43,757 bases of DNA from Furcasterigmium furcatum (GCA_001599815.1 BCIA01000005.1:306087-349843), one strand, 5' to 3'. Shown: positions 31,067 to 41,500, counted from the stretch's first letter. Program-made: numbers and translations. Notes: generated by a model not told the origin, from the sequence alone.

Positions 31067-31937
31067 ATGCAAGGTGCTGTCACTCAATCACTCCATGGGG
31101 AGGCGAAAGACGACGGCCTTTCGAGAGTACATGACGCCGATGCAACCATTCGTCGCATCAACGACCAGTTGGCACAGGAGACCATCGCGCGACGCAGAGC
31201 ACTTTCTGCGCCCGCCAACCCGCACATGGACGGCTTCAAGAGCAGGCTAGGCGAGGGCGTCGCACGGTAGCTGACGAGATCATCCCACCGCGACACCGCT
31301 AACGCGCCGGCAGACTATTCAACAATCCAGACCAGGCAGACGTCGATCTTCACATCGCGGGCTATACCATGCCAGCGCACGGCGTCATTCTATCCACCCA
31401 AAGCGACCACTTCAGGACTGCTTTGAAATCGGATTTTGTCGAAAGTAAAAGCAAGGAATTCCACTTGGAAGAGGAGAGCCCGCATGCTGTATGGCGAGTC
31501 GTCGAATACATATACACTGGGGAATATTCAAAAGTCGTCCCGCTGAGCATAGCAGGTGGGTTGTCGCCATGTTTCTCCCGACTCGGCTGACAGCAGCACC
31601 AGATGGCGATGAGTTGGTGAGGGCAGTCGGAGTCTATATAGCGGCAGACTACTTTCAGGTCGCAGGTCTCCAGGATTATGCCCTGGAGAGACAGAAGGAG
31701 CGTCTCGAGGTGCCTTGGAAGACGCAGGACCTCGTTGACTGCATCCGCGAGGTGTACCGGAAGACGCATCGGGGCGATGACAAGATGAGAACCCTCGTCT
31801 GCGGCGTTGCTCACCAGCATCTGAGCATGCTGAAGGACGAGGAATCATTCCGGGAGCTCATCCGGGAGGGCGGGGATTTTGCAGTGGACCTTTTCGGGAG
31901 GTCCAGCTCAGGTTCGACCAAATCCTTTCCATTCTGA
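31067..31937 (+). CDS. BTB/POZ-domain protein, 260 aa
   Basis: Exons 31067-31266, 31314-31555 and 31597-31937 join in phase (47- and 41-nt introns) to 261 codons. After a 66-residue charged N-terminus the BTB fold reads LFNNPDQADVDLHIAGYTMP, AHGVILSTQSDHFRTAL, then VWRVVEYIYTGEYS. Exon 3 supplies VRAVGVYIAADYFQVAGLQD and the C-terminal helices. BTB proteins of this fungal type are thought to act as adaptors, some for Cul3 ubiquitin ligases. No other domain is present. The 41-nt second intron is unusually short, but read-through hits a stop, so splicing is needed. Confidence 0.78.
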
Positions 31938-32169
31938 TAGTGTTAGCTGAAAATCCTTTTGGCGTACCATAGCGACGACTCCAATCCATCCTTACTTTTA
32001 TTTAGTAGCTTTCTAACAATGACAAGGTCTCGTTGCTGCCCAGCTTCCATAGAATTCGACTTCCCACCCGCAACACCACCGTTTACACGACATGGCAGAC
32101 CAACGGGCCAATATCATCGACTTTGCAATATTTGGGAAAGGCCTTGATGCTTCAAGCTTCAGATAAACG

Positions 32170-32400
32170 TGACATGCATCCTACGAGAGCAATCTGACCA
32201 CATATCCGACAGCCCTCTGCCACACCAGTGTGAAGTGTCTCCTCAAGAACGGGGGCCGACCCTTATATTGCCGATGGAAATGGATGGACGCCATTGCACG
32301 AGGGCATTGAGGTATGGCCGCGTCGAATTGGTGAAGGTTCTCCTCAAAAACAAAGCAGGGTATTGGAAGGACGACGTACTTCATTATGATATCAAATCTG
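32170..32400 (+). pseudogene. Ankyrin repeat shards, classical type
   Basis: KCLLKNG, then in another frame ADPYIADGNGWTPLHEGIE, then after a further shift RYGRVELVKVLLKNKA. Together they form about one and a half ordinary ankyrin repeats (GxTPLHxA type), unlike the YGNALQAAS type of the NLRs here. The frameshifts make this non-coding now. Confidence 0.6.
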
Positions 32401-32509
32401 CGTCATGGCCCACATCTATCCCCCATTATATTTAAGATTCAGCAGCATGAGATGGCTTCAAGTCTGCATCACATCCTCCGCTTGGCAATAATCATTCCCG
32501 CACCAACTC

Positions 32510-33211
32510 ATGCCGCCTGCAATGCATCTCCTCGATCTCCCTCCCGAACTCCACGACATCATTGTGGGAAACCTGACGTTCCCAGACGACGTCAATCTGA
32601 AAAGAACTTGCAACTACTTTCGGGCACTCATCCCTCTTAGTCATGCTGATCTGCTCTGCGCGGAAATGTCCCCCTACGCCGCGGCCCGAGACATCTACGC
32701 CTGTATGGGCTGTCAGCGGCTGAGATCTGGTCGAATGTTTGCGGACAACATGACACGAGCAAAAAGACGTGCAGGCGCCGCGGATTCTTCCAGGCGCTTC
32801 TGTCTCGAATGCGGAACCACTCGAGAATCCCGAATTCAGGGATATAGCCCGGGTTCTCACATATCCATGCAGGGTTTGCATTACGTGATCTGCTTGCGCT
32901 GCAGACGTTTTGACAGAGGATGGCAAAATGGACAGCTCAAAGAACCCCTCTGCCAGGCTTGCGGAATGCAAGCCCATAGCCGAGCTGTAGCTCTTGCACG
33001 GCAGCAAGAGGAATGGAGACTGAGAGAAGTTCGGACTCGGCGACGGCAGGAACGAGAGCAAAGGCGAGTAGCCAGGCTGGCTACCTGGGGCTCAGACGAC
33101 GGGTGGTCCGATTCATCAGATTGTTCCCCTACATGGAGTGGGAGAGAGATGGACATGATCCAAGCTGAGGCCACTGGTTACATGAATAGTCCCAAAGCTG
33201 GGTCGGAGTAG
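32510..33211 (+). CDS. F-box-like protein with Cys-pair motifs, 233 aa
   Basis: A single exon from ATG 32510. It starts MHLLDLPPELHDIIVGNLTF by residue 5, the fungal F-box signature (LPpEl...I...L), followed by LKRTCNYFRALI. Four Cys pairs follow (CMGC, CLEC, CLRC, CQAC), as in fungal F-box proteins that carry a small zinc-binding region. The C-terminal third is Arg/Gln/Glu-rich and ends in an acidic Ser/Trp stretch. The expected role is substrate choice for an SCF ubiquitin ligase. It is one of the few undamaged single-copy genes in the window. Confidence 0.75.
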   Translation: MPPAMHLLDLPPELHDIIVGNLTFPDDVNLKRTCNYFRALIPLSHADLLCAEMSPYAAARDIYACMGCQRLRSGRMFADNMTRAKRRAGAADSSRRFCLECGTTRESRIQGYSPGSHISMQGLHYVICLRCRRFDRGWQNGQLKEPLCQACGMQAHSRAVALARQQEEWRLREVRTRRRQEREQRRVARLATWGSDDGWSDSSDCSPTWSGREMDMIQAEATGYMNSPKAGSE

Positions 33212-33744
33212 TTGGCGTCGTGGGCAATACCTAGAGCCAGATTATTGAAAATACGGAGCTAGATAAAACAAGCCAAAACTACCAGTAATCCATCCTGAAG
33301 CATCAAGTTTGGTTACCAGAGCCTGCTGGCGTGGTGGCATCTCAGAGGTTGGCACAGTCCTTGGATCAGTCGGAGCTGAGGGAACGAAGTCAAGCGACGT
33401 GTTATATACTTGGGATTGAATACATAGTTAGCACGTAGGATGCGACAGTGGACATCGACCGTGCCTCCTACTTGAGGCAAATGCTCAAGCAAAATGTCGC
33501 CCCGTGCCGTGCCAGACTCGTGCACATGGTGATCGGTCATGTACCTGGAGGCGATGGGAGACCGCACAGGTACGGCGCGGCATAATCTGCCCATGGCTGT
33601 CAATTTCATGGTCTGCGTACTGAGACTGATGTCGTTACTTTTTCACGTTGAAGATGTTCTCTTTCGTGGTGGACGTCATAGAACCTGGGGGGCAACTGGA
33701 TGACTGGCAAATCTGAATTTACATACCCGAAGGGACTACGTACG

Positions 33745-33960
33745 TCAGTCCTTCAGCTTGGTACAGTAACGCACCTGGAGGGCTCCCACACTGCGCCCGG
33801 GATGCAGTGCTGTGAACTCTGTGTGTATCTCCTTCCATGAGATCCTTCGTCCCTCCTTCGCCTCGATTAGCAACCTGTCTTCTTCATCGGTGAAAGGGCC
33901 CCGCTTCTCTAAGGGGGGCACCCGTCGGGGCGCCTTTTCGTGAGCGCCGGTCTTAGCACA
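33745..33960 (-). pseudogene. SANT/Myb-like DNA-binding segment, C-terminal piece
   Basis: On the minus strand: KRGPFTDEEDRLLIEAKEGR, RISWKEIHTEF, GRSVGALQVRYCTKLKD and a stop at 33747-33745. This is the fungal one-repeat Myb/SANT form (acidic first helix, W in helix 2, LQVRYCTKLK at the end). No ATG-started frame covers it and a stop lies just upstream. It is either the last exon of a gene whose start I cannot find or a remnant. Confidence 0.6.
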
Positions 33961-34600
33961 GAGGAGAACTAGAGCTAAAATATAGCCACATCATCCTCAT
34001 CCTCCACCACCCGCTTCAAGGTTACCCCACCCGGGCTCGGATGGCTCGCGTGAGGTTGGAGGGCTGATGACGCCACGGGTCCGGGCTCTGCGGCGGCCGG
34101 CGATCGTTGGAACGACCTTGGGCGGCGCTAGCCGTTTTAGAAGGCAGAGCGCGACGACGTTTCGGTGCCGGACCATCCGTCGCCGCCGTACGGTCGTTCT
34201 CTCCTCTTTTTGGTGTCAGCTGGTGGAAGATAGTTACCCGGGCCTTACAACAAACGCCCTTTTCTCTCGATATCCACCTGGCAACTGAGCAGCGACTAGT
34301 CGTGGCACCGGGGAAGTCTTACATACGGCTGAGGGGGAGCAATGATGTGCTCAAACCCGAGACCGCAATATTGGATCCGTACAAAGACGAATATTCTTGG
34401 GGGGCACGTCATCACCATGCCGTGGCACACAATGTCAAGTTTTCTCGGACACTTATGGCTGGGCATCAGTTGCACGGAGGTTTAATTTCAGAGGGTAGTG
34501 CAAGTCACCGTCTGAGATTAGTTCGACCGCGCGACCATCTCACATTACTGAGCCCTTTCCTTGACCCAACTCCTCTTTTTTGGAGGAAGACCCTTGTTAC
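33961..34600. other. Stretch without a recognised gene
   Basis: A plus-strand frame of 168 codons (34107-34613) runs into the 3' end of the convergent HET gene but has no family resemblance. Nothing else is seen. Confidence 0.35.
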
Positions 34601-34607
34601 GCTATCG

Positions 34608-36542
34608 CTATGAACTCAGCTCCAACAGAACTCGTGGCCAGGGGAGCAGTACTTCCATGCGTGGACATCCATCGAAGAAGCACATACCAAGCACCCAGCG
34701 GCAGACGCGGAGTTGCTCCATACCACCGCTTCGTGAAGGTCTCTTGTCGACCAGGAGTGAGACGTGACGGTCAATGTCGTTGGTGTCGCATGCGTGCGAC
34801 CCATGATGGCGCTGCCGCGCGGATGTGAAGACAAAAGTGGAGGGCCGGTGATGTGACGCATCGCTGCCCTGGTCAGACCACACGAATATTCCACGATACG
34901 GCTTCGACGGCTTTGATCTATCCCAGATGCTGCCTAGCCTTAGTTTCCGACCCTTCAAGATAGCCGCCGCCAGCTCAACGGCCATGCGATGGAGATACAT
35001 GTCGGTGAAGGAGGCATACTCTTCACTCGCGTAGGCATCAACCGCGAGGTAGTCCTCAATCCGGTTGGCAAGCGAGCCGTATCCCATGTCTCTCAGCTGG
35101 AGCACGAGCTGTAGTAGGCATTTTCGCTCGCCTAGCGTGAGCCGACCACGCGGTTGGTGGATCCATGGCAACTTTCGAGGGAACGTTGCGGTGTCAACAA
35201 CGCGGCCGAGCTTCCACAGGTGGCCCTTTGTTATGATGCCGTCCACCGTCAATTTCACGTCGCTTAATCGGCAGCCTTTGTAGAACGTCAGGCGCTTCAT
35301 ATCGTCCTCAGGCGCGCTGAATGCCCGGAACATCAGTTTGCTGAGAAATCCCGACGTCGTCAGCCCACCCACTGACGCCATATCATCGTCGCTGTTATCA
35401 AGGATCTCGCCGTTGAGTAGGCACATGGCCAACAGTGATAGGCTGGGGCTGCGAGACTGCCGGCTGAGTGTTCCGCTATCCAGCCGTAATGGATACTGAC
35501 AGCAGTTTGCTGCTATAGCAAGCCGGTCCCATGGTTTTGACAAGCCGCGCGACTCGATGTCGGCAATCACTGTCGGGGTCATAGAGCACGAGCTGTGTAG
35601 AATGAGCTTGTACCTTCCAGCCGCCCGAAGCACTGCATCAATCCGCTGCGTGTCCAGCAGTGACAGCCCGGCCACCTCTCGGAGCGCGAGGCACAGCCGT
35701 GTTGCCTGCGTGGAGAATGTGACGGACGAGATGCTCAGCTCTCCCGGTATCTTGCCGAATCCGTGATACCGCCGCTTCTGAGTCTCCAAAGACGAATCGT
35801 GGCGAATCAACAGTTGCATCCGCGTTGCGCCGCGGTAATTCTCCTGAAATGTCCATGCACGGCTCCACCATCTGTCCTCTGTGATCTCACTGAGCAATGA
35901 TAGCGCTCTTCTTGCCACGTGAAGAGCAGTCGGCGTTGCAACCCGCAACGCATAATCGCCGTTGACGAGGTTCCCCAAGAGAATCCGCCTAAGGAGGTGC
36001 AGCTCGGATTCGGACCTTAGCGGCCAGCCCAGCAGCGCCACGGGGTGTTCGCTGAGCTGGTATACGAGGTCCATAGCTTGCATAGCACCGCGTTTGTCGA
36101 TGCAGTTTACATGGCGGGCGCAATCATCAACGCACTTGTCTTGACGAATGCAGTGTGCATCGATCCAAAGGAAGCGGACGTCGTTGTGGCGCATGTAGCG
36201 GAGGGCGCGGTCGAACACGCATTTCCGGACTGATGAGAAGCGGAGGCGCTCGTCATCCCAGTTCTCGACGAGGTACCGCCCTCGTTTTCGGCTTTCGTTC
36301 TCTGAAGGGTCCCATGTGTAGGACAGCGCGACGTACTGCCGTTGGACGAAAGCATCGATCGACTGGCGATACAGCCTCGAGCCCTTCTGGTGGAGACACT
36401 GGAGGTTGCGGATGAAGGAGAGAAACTTGACATGGTCTTGCTGGTTGCGCTCGTTGCCAATGTCGACCAGTTGTGAGATGATTGACGCGCTATTGCGGCG
36501 TCCGAGCTTGAGAAGCGACAGATCCTTGTCGTCTTTGTTCAT
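34608..36542 (-). CDS. HET-domain (heterokaryon incompatibility) protein, 644 aa
   Basis: An intronless frame from ATG 36542 to the stop at 34608. The three HET blocks are present: YVALSYTWDP (~70-79), RFLWIDAHCIRQD (~123-135) followed by AMDLVYQLSEHPVALLGW, and RWWSRAWTFQENYRG (~224-238). The remaining ~400 residues have no second domain I can name, which is usual for stand-alone HET proteins. HET domains trigger cell death on contact between unlike fungal individuals, often downstream of NLRs, which fits this cluster. There are no internal stops or frameshifts. It converges on an unrecognised frame at its 3' end. Confidence 0.88.
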   Translation of the reverse strand: MNKDDKDLSLLKLGRRNSASIISQLVDIGNERNQQDHVKFLSFIRNLQCLHQKGSRLYRQSIDAFVQRQYVALSYTWDPSENESRKRGRYLVENWDDERLRFSSVRKCVFDRALRYMRHNDVRFLWIDAHCIRQDKCVDDCARHVNCIDKRGAMQAMDLVYQLSEHPVALLGWPLRSESELHLLRRILLGNLVNGDYALRVATPTALHVARRALSLLSEITEDRWWSRAWTFQENYRGATRMQLLIRHDSSLETQKRRYHGFGKIPGELSISSVTFSTQATRLCLALREVAGLSLLDTQRIDAVLRAAGRYKLILHSSCSMTPTVIADIESRGLSKPWDRLAIAANCCQYPLRLDSGTLSRQSRSPSLSLLAMCLLNGEILDNSDDDMASVGGLTTSGFLSKLMFRAFSAPEDDMKRLTFYKGCRLSDVKLTVDGIITKGHLWKLGRVVDTATFPRKLPWIHQPRGRLTLGERKCLLQLVLQLRDMGYGSLANRIEDYLAVDAYASEEYASFTDMYLHRMAVELAAAILKGRKLRLGSIWDRSKPSKPYRGIFVWSDQGSDASHHRPSTFVFTSARQRHHGSHACDTNDIDRHVSLLVDKRPSRSGGMEQLRVCRWVLGMCFFDGCPRMEVLLPWPRVLLELSS

Positions 36543-36766
36543 TGTTCCTGCTGGCCTGGCAACGTTGCGAGGAATATTGTCCTGGACGTAGACGCAACGA
36601 CGGGGCGCGGGGATATTGTGTGGTCAGCTTCTCGCCAGACGCCTTCTGAAATCCGGCCAGACCCCGCGGCACAAGGCATTGTCACGAGGTAGGCTGCAGC
36701 CTGCATCTGCCTGCAAATACATCCACCTCCTTTCGCAGCTGTTACCCCGCCCTCGAATTTCCAACT

Positions 36767-37150
36767 ATGCATGATGGAACCTGTTGGCCTGAGTTCAACG
36801 ATGCGGTCGCTCGATCAGGGTTCGCACCAGACGGCACGAGTCCACACTGTACCTTCGAACAGGGCGACACCCACCAGCCACGTCCGGCCAGCAGGCACCC
36901 AAGGAGTCGAGGAAACGCAAGGTCACTTGGGGCCCTAGGGGCCCAGGCAGATCCCACGGTGCAGGTCACGTTGTTGGGACAGCTGGTGCAGCAGTTGCAC
37001 AACCTGTTACCTACCGATCGAGGGGAGAGTATGAGACCAACACCAGACAGAGAGGGGCTCGAGGCCTTGCGAAGAGTCTGTTTAGCAAGGGACCAACACC
37101 AAGGGTGCTGGCTGAACTGCTGGCTGAGGTGCGAGTTGAGTGCCGTTCTC
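36767..37150 (+). pseudogene. Degenerate HeLo copy with internal deletion
   Basis: It begins MEPVGLS-like (ATGGAACCTGTTGGCCTG) then skips most of the domain. It resumes in register with the HeLo exon at 4270-4926: SRGNARSLGAL for KRKLAWALGA, TVQVTLLGQLVQQLHNLLPT, DRGES, EGLEALR. DNA identity is high along ~300 bp but frames shift. It is inverted relative to the first copy. Confidence 0.8.
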
Positions 37151-37609
37151 CCTGTCACGACAAACGCTAACCCATGGCAGCGGAGATGGGTCGCGAAATT
37201 CACGCAAGGGTGCTGGGCCATCAAATCCCCACAGCGCCGCGCATCAGTGGCCGTGGTCTTGCGGTAGTAGCGAGTGGAGCCCGTCAACTAGGTCAGGCCG
37301 GCGGACGATGTCTTTGTTGCGGGGATACGGGATAGGTGGATCTCACGGCCCCAGGCGGTGGGGTATGAATGTTGACGACAGACATCTCGTTGATGGACAT
37401 GTGAACCCCATGCTTACAGATAACCTCTGGCATGTACAGGCACATAACAAGCTCAAACTCCTTGACCTTGACGACAAGCGCTGCGCATCGAGGCGGCGAG
37501 GTAATAATCACCCGTCACGTCTGGCTCAGAAGGATGGCACAGAGAGGACGAAACGGATGATACGGTTCGTTCATTGCGTCAAACTGGGCTATCACTGGCG
37601 TACAGCGAG

Positions 37610-38254
37610 CTACACCAGCGGCCTCGACGTGTTCTGTGCCATGCTTACGCGTCCTTCCGCAGTACGGCCGGTCTCAGTTTTCTGCCGATGGACCGCCTGC
37701 CGCAACGTTAGGTCGTCCATCACCCCTCTCCCCGGCCCAACCACGTTGTTGGTCCCTCCCACAGTGATTCCTGCATCCGCCTCGATCTCGACCGGTCTCG
37801 GGCGACCGTCCTGGTCGATCATCGGAATGCCCCCTTCGGACACCGATGCACTCTTGAACGCCCTTATGAGAGCGTCGGGGATGGCCTGGGTCTGCTGCGC
37901 CGGCGAGCTCGACAGGATCACGATGTTATTGTCGCGCGCCACATTCACTTGCGTCGAAATACGCAGGTTTTACGGCGACAATTCTTCGCATGGTTCCTCA
38001 TCCGGATCTGGCGAGCGCTCACGGAACGCGGCTGCAGACGCCGCCATGGGAACTGTGCGAATGTAGTTTGCGAGGGCCGGGTTGGCGGCCTGGACGGCGA
38101 CAGCGAGAGTGTCCTGGAGTCGCGTGCGTATCCCAGGAGGAGCGTAGGCGGGAGGAGGCCCGGTTGACGCGTCCCGGCCCGGTGCCGTAGCTGCCGCAGC
38201 AGTTGTGCCGTCCGGGCCTGTTGCGGGGTGCGATTCAGGTTGCAGTGGCATCAT
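37610..38254 (-). pseudogene. Family X copy B, one in-frame stop codon
   Basis: Starting at ATG 38254 it parallels copy A: STGPPPAYAPPGIRTRLQ, ANPALANYIRTVP, SPDPDEEPCEELSP. At 37972-37970 a TAA replaces the codon for Ile, and the same frame then goes on without shift: LRISTQVNVARDNNIVIL, GGIPMIDQDGRPRP, GITVGGTNNVVG, to a stop at 37610. The C-terminus is ~40 residues longer than in copy A (TLRQAVHRQKTETGRTAEGR). A single nonsense codon in an otherwise clean frame suggests a recent loss, stop read-through, or a base error. Confidence 0.7.
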
Positions 38255-38559
38255 CTTGGGATGAGGTGCAGCAGATCAACCAAGCCCAGCGCAATGCGAA
38301 CTCGACGGGAAGGCCCCGTTTAATACTCTACCACGCTGCACCGATTGCTATTCAATCTATTCACCCGTGTCTGTGGGCGCTCTTGGCGAACATTGACAAT
38401 AGGATCGTGGGCACACGTCTCCTATTGTGCCCCGGATTCGGCAGCCCCATAGCGCCAACCAAAGGCCACCGGTGAGACGCCATTCGACGAGGTCCACCAC
38501 GAAATCAGCGACCTCCCGAATAATCTCCTAGAGCAACTCCTCGTCACTTAGCTCGCTCA
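37715..38559. repeat. Arm B of the inverted duplication (partner 10507-11306)
   Basis: The reverse complement of 10507-11306, with indels. It carries promoter and coding parts of family X. The upstream part also keeps a frame LSDEELL-stop-EIIREVADFVVDLV whose counterpart in arm A is SELSDEDLSRAHSGG, so a second coding segment may precede family X. Confidence 0.7.
38319..38325 (-). promoter_or_regulatory. TATA-like box of family X copy B
   Basis: TATTAAA on the minus strand, about 64 bp before ATG 38254. Flanks are identical to the box of copy A. Confidence 0.4.
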
Positions 38560-38694
38560 GAAGTTGATGTGTTCTAGTGGGGCGTTATCGGATGTCTGGT
38601 CAAGCGACTCTGGTGACTTTGAATAGCTGTGCTCTCGCCTGAAGGCTTGGCAAGAGTGCCACGATCGCTAGCCGAGACTCTCCGACGTTCTTTG

Positions 38695-38885
38695 GTGGTG
38701 TCATCACAGCCTCCTCGCCAGACCGTTGGCAAGGGCCGTCATCTGCTTCAACACCTCGTGCGACTGGACGTAACGGCCAGTCGCCGCCGCAATCTCCGCC
38801 TTCTTCCTCGACTCCTCTAGGCCGACATCGTCCAGCCCGCGGGCGACGTTGAAGCGGAAGTCGTGGCGTTCGGTGTCGAGGTCTC
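38695..38885 (-). pseudogene. C-terminal exon of an unknown protein
   Basis: The minus frame reads DTERHDFRFNVARGLDDVGL, ESRKKAEIAAATGRYVQSHE, VLKQMTALANGLARRL and stops. Its amphipathic helical character looks protein-coding, but no start or family is recognised. It lies upstream of family X copy B on the same strand and could be its former neighbour or first exons. Confidence 0.35.
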
Positions 38886-39059
38886 CATCAATCTATCAAT
38901 CATCGCCGTTGCACCTGTTTCATCACGCCATGGTGACTTATATTGATGTACAGGAAGTCGGCGAAACTGAAGCCGCTCACCACGTAGCAGCTTCTGTCAC
39001 CGCAGAATCACCCCTCCTTGGGCGAAAGCCAAAAAGAGAGTCTGGAGACAGACGTCTCC

Positions 39060-40198
39060 TTATTCTTCCATTCGATGCCGCAAAGAGGATCGCTGTCGAC
39101 CACAAGCTACCGTACGTGGATGATCTGGCCCGAGGATCGCTTTGTATCCCTCCCATGCCCTGTCATACAAACGGCTCGACTCTTCAAAATTCGACTTGCC
39201 ACGAAGCAGGTGAGCCAACCACCACGTACTCGTGAGTGTGTCGCGATGCTCCGGGCCCAGTACCTTCTTGCGGCCCTCCAGCGCCCGCCGATGCATCTCC
39301 TCCGCCTCGCCGTACTTGCCCTGAGAATGCAGCACCGGTCCAAGATTATTGACGCTCGACAGCGTGTCGGGATGGTCCAGACCCAGTGCCTTCTCGCGGC
39401 CCTCTAGCGCCCGCCGATGCATGCTCCGCCTCGCCGTACTTGCCCTGATCTCCCAGCACCAATCCAAGATTGCAGCCATGCTGTGATGGCCGGGCGCTCG
39501 ACAAAGTCGGGGTCTTGCTGGAAGGGCACATTCGAGAACGGGGCGGGTGCGGGCCCAGGAGTAGTGGCGCCATTGTTGACAATAAAGGTCCCACCAGACA
39601 TCGACACCCCCGCAACAACGTAGCGGCCTCTGGTGTCTCCGATGAAAGTGGCTCCGGACATGGTATGTAGAATCAGGGATCCAGGTCGGTGATAGCACGG
39701 CGTTCCTCGAGGTACCGGACGCGAGGGAGGTACTGTGTTGACGGGTCGCAGGTTGTGCAGGTGTTGTACCAGCCTTTCCAGGTCCTCTACTTGCCTGGTG
39801 CGATCTGCCTGGCGCCAAAGGACCCAGGCCAGCTTTCGGCCAGTGCCTCGAAAGGGCACCGTTGCCGGTCGGAGCGGAGCTAGGGGCCGGATTGCGAGGA
39901 GGTCCGTGTCAGACGCGCCGCAGAGTGACTGGATGACCGGGATGACGCGTTGAACCATCATGGTCACCTGCCTGTCGCCGAGGGCCTGGTACACGAGTTC
40001 TGGCCGAGTGTCGCGGCCAGGGCGATCGTGTCGCACCCATAGTTCGAAGCGGAGTTTGGCGGATGCGAAGCGAGCGTCCATGGCGTGCGAGTCCGCGTCA
40101 AAAGACAGGTAGGTCCGCACGGCGTTGACCGCGCCGATGCATGCTCCGACAAGGCCGGCGAGGCCGAGAATGCCGATGACAACTTCCGCAGGCTCCAT
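39060..40198 (-). pseudogene. HeLo - (NB-ARC deleted) - TPR chimera
   Basis: From ATG 40198: MEPAEVVIGILGLAGLVGAC, a full HeLo domain (RKLAWVLWRQADR, LVQHLHNLRPV), then two similar strand motifs MSGATFIGDTRG and MSGGTFIVNNGAT, then FSNVPFQQDPDFVERPAITA, the sequence that leads into NB-ARC in the 14154-16649 gene. Instead of a P-loop it goes straight into TPR DNA (NLGLVLGDQGKYGEAE) out of frame, and stops at 39404 (264 aa). The TPR part continues in another frame to 39060 after a 2-base loss near 39420 (MHRRALEGREKALG, MHRRALEGRKKVLG). The NTPase is wholly missing. The HeLo part is intact and could still be made as a short protein. Confidence 0.75.
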
Positions 40199-41220
40199 GG
40201 TTGTTGGATTATCGCGTCGCCAGCCGCCAGGCCGCGGCCTCCTTATAAAAGTCGACTGGCGTCCCAGAGTAGGACGGCTTCTTGCCGATACGAGGGTGTC
40301 ACCGGTTTCGTCCTACGTATGTCTGCTTTGAAGTTGCACCACCTCCGCGGGCCACCGTATAGCGTTGGTGCAACGGCGGTCGTCTGCCGTGGCTGCCCAT
40401 CATTGCAGATCCCTCATCTGTGTCTCTCGCCTCTGCAGCAGGCCCTTGGCGCCTTCCCGCCTGTCCTGGTGAGCGCGCAGGTCTAGAGTCGGCGATAAGA
40501 CATCGGAAGGTCTGATTGTACACCGTCCGTGTGAGCGGGCTGCCGCGGGCGCTCCGAGTGTTTGTTCCACAGGAAGGACGGGTCCCACTGAATCTAGAGG
40601 TCAGTGCATGGATGGAGAACACCACAGATCGGCCCCAACCGTGGCAGTGAGCGTGATTTCCCGAGAAGTCACAGCCTTCCATGCTCAACTCCATATACCA
40701 TCCGCCGTTTATTTCTTGCTCTCTGAGCTTCGCGTAAGCAGGCACCAGGTGCGCCTGGCGAGTCTACCCGACGCAAAGTGGCTTAGGGCCTAGATACGAG
40801 GCTGCGCTGCAGGCTGTTCTGGCATCGACCTGTTTACTTCGTGGTGTAGTCTTCCAAGAATGACGATGATCGTCTGCGAGAGCAACCACCGGGCACGGCG
40901 GGAGTCTGCTTTATGCTTCATGGGCGACTTCGAAGCAGGCAACGGCCATAACCGTCCTCGGTCGACTTTAGTCAGTCGCCTCACAAATCAAGGCAGCAGG
41001 GCATCTTTGCATCGCTTCTTATGCTCCGTCCACTTCAGAGATCCTTCTCTCAAAGAATTGGCACGTACTGTTCCACGTCAGGCTACCATATTGTCGACGA
41101 CCACGGTTCCCTGTGCACCACTGCCCACACCTCCTCATGTTCCAGCCGTGTTGAAAGCGGCGTGAGCACTCAAAGTCAAGCCAAGTCCCATCACCCCCAT
41201 AGTCCCATCACCCCCCTCGT
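40199..41220. other. Stretch without a recognised gene
   Basis: Upstream region of the HeLo chimera. Frames of 60-150 codons occur on both strands but none is recognisable. Confidence 0.4.
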
Positions 41221-41226
41221 TCTTAA

Positions 41227-41500
41227 TCAAGTTCGCGTGAATATCGAAACCGCCGCGTTAGGAAACCTCTCTTCGAGCAGTTGTCTGATGCAGCCCACCG
41301 CGTCGCCGCCCGCATTCTGTACAACCAAAACAGTCAACGGGCCTGCGTCCGAAATTGTTGCCTTGCGCCCTGAGGGAGTTTCACTTGGAACCTCCACCTC
41401 CGTTCCAACATTCATGTTCTTGATTTTTGCCTGCAGGGCAGCAAGCTTCCTCTTCTGTTTTGCGTTCGGTTCTTCGCTCTGACAAGTCTTCGCTCTGACA
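41227..41500 (-). CDS. Small hypothetical frame, doubtful
   Basis: The minus frame reads KQKRKLAALQAKIKNMNVGT (a short coiled-coil-like start), then ISDAGPLTVLVVQNAGGDAV, and stops at 41227. The first ATG gives 62 residues. No family is recognised; it could be a last exon. Confidence 0.2.

Noticed and set aside
30755..31087. Minus-strand frames around GATEGVLFVSTFWPDF
   Set aside because: A short protein-like stretch but no family, start or splice support.
34107..34613. Plus-strand 168-codon frame
   Set aside because: No recognisable domain; it ends inside the 3' end of the HET gene, so it is probably chance.
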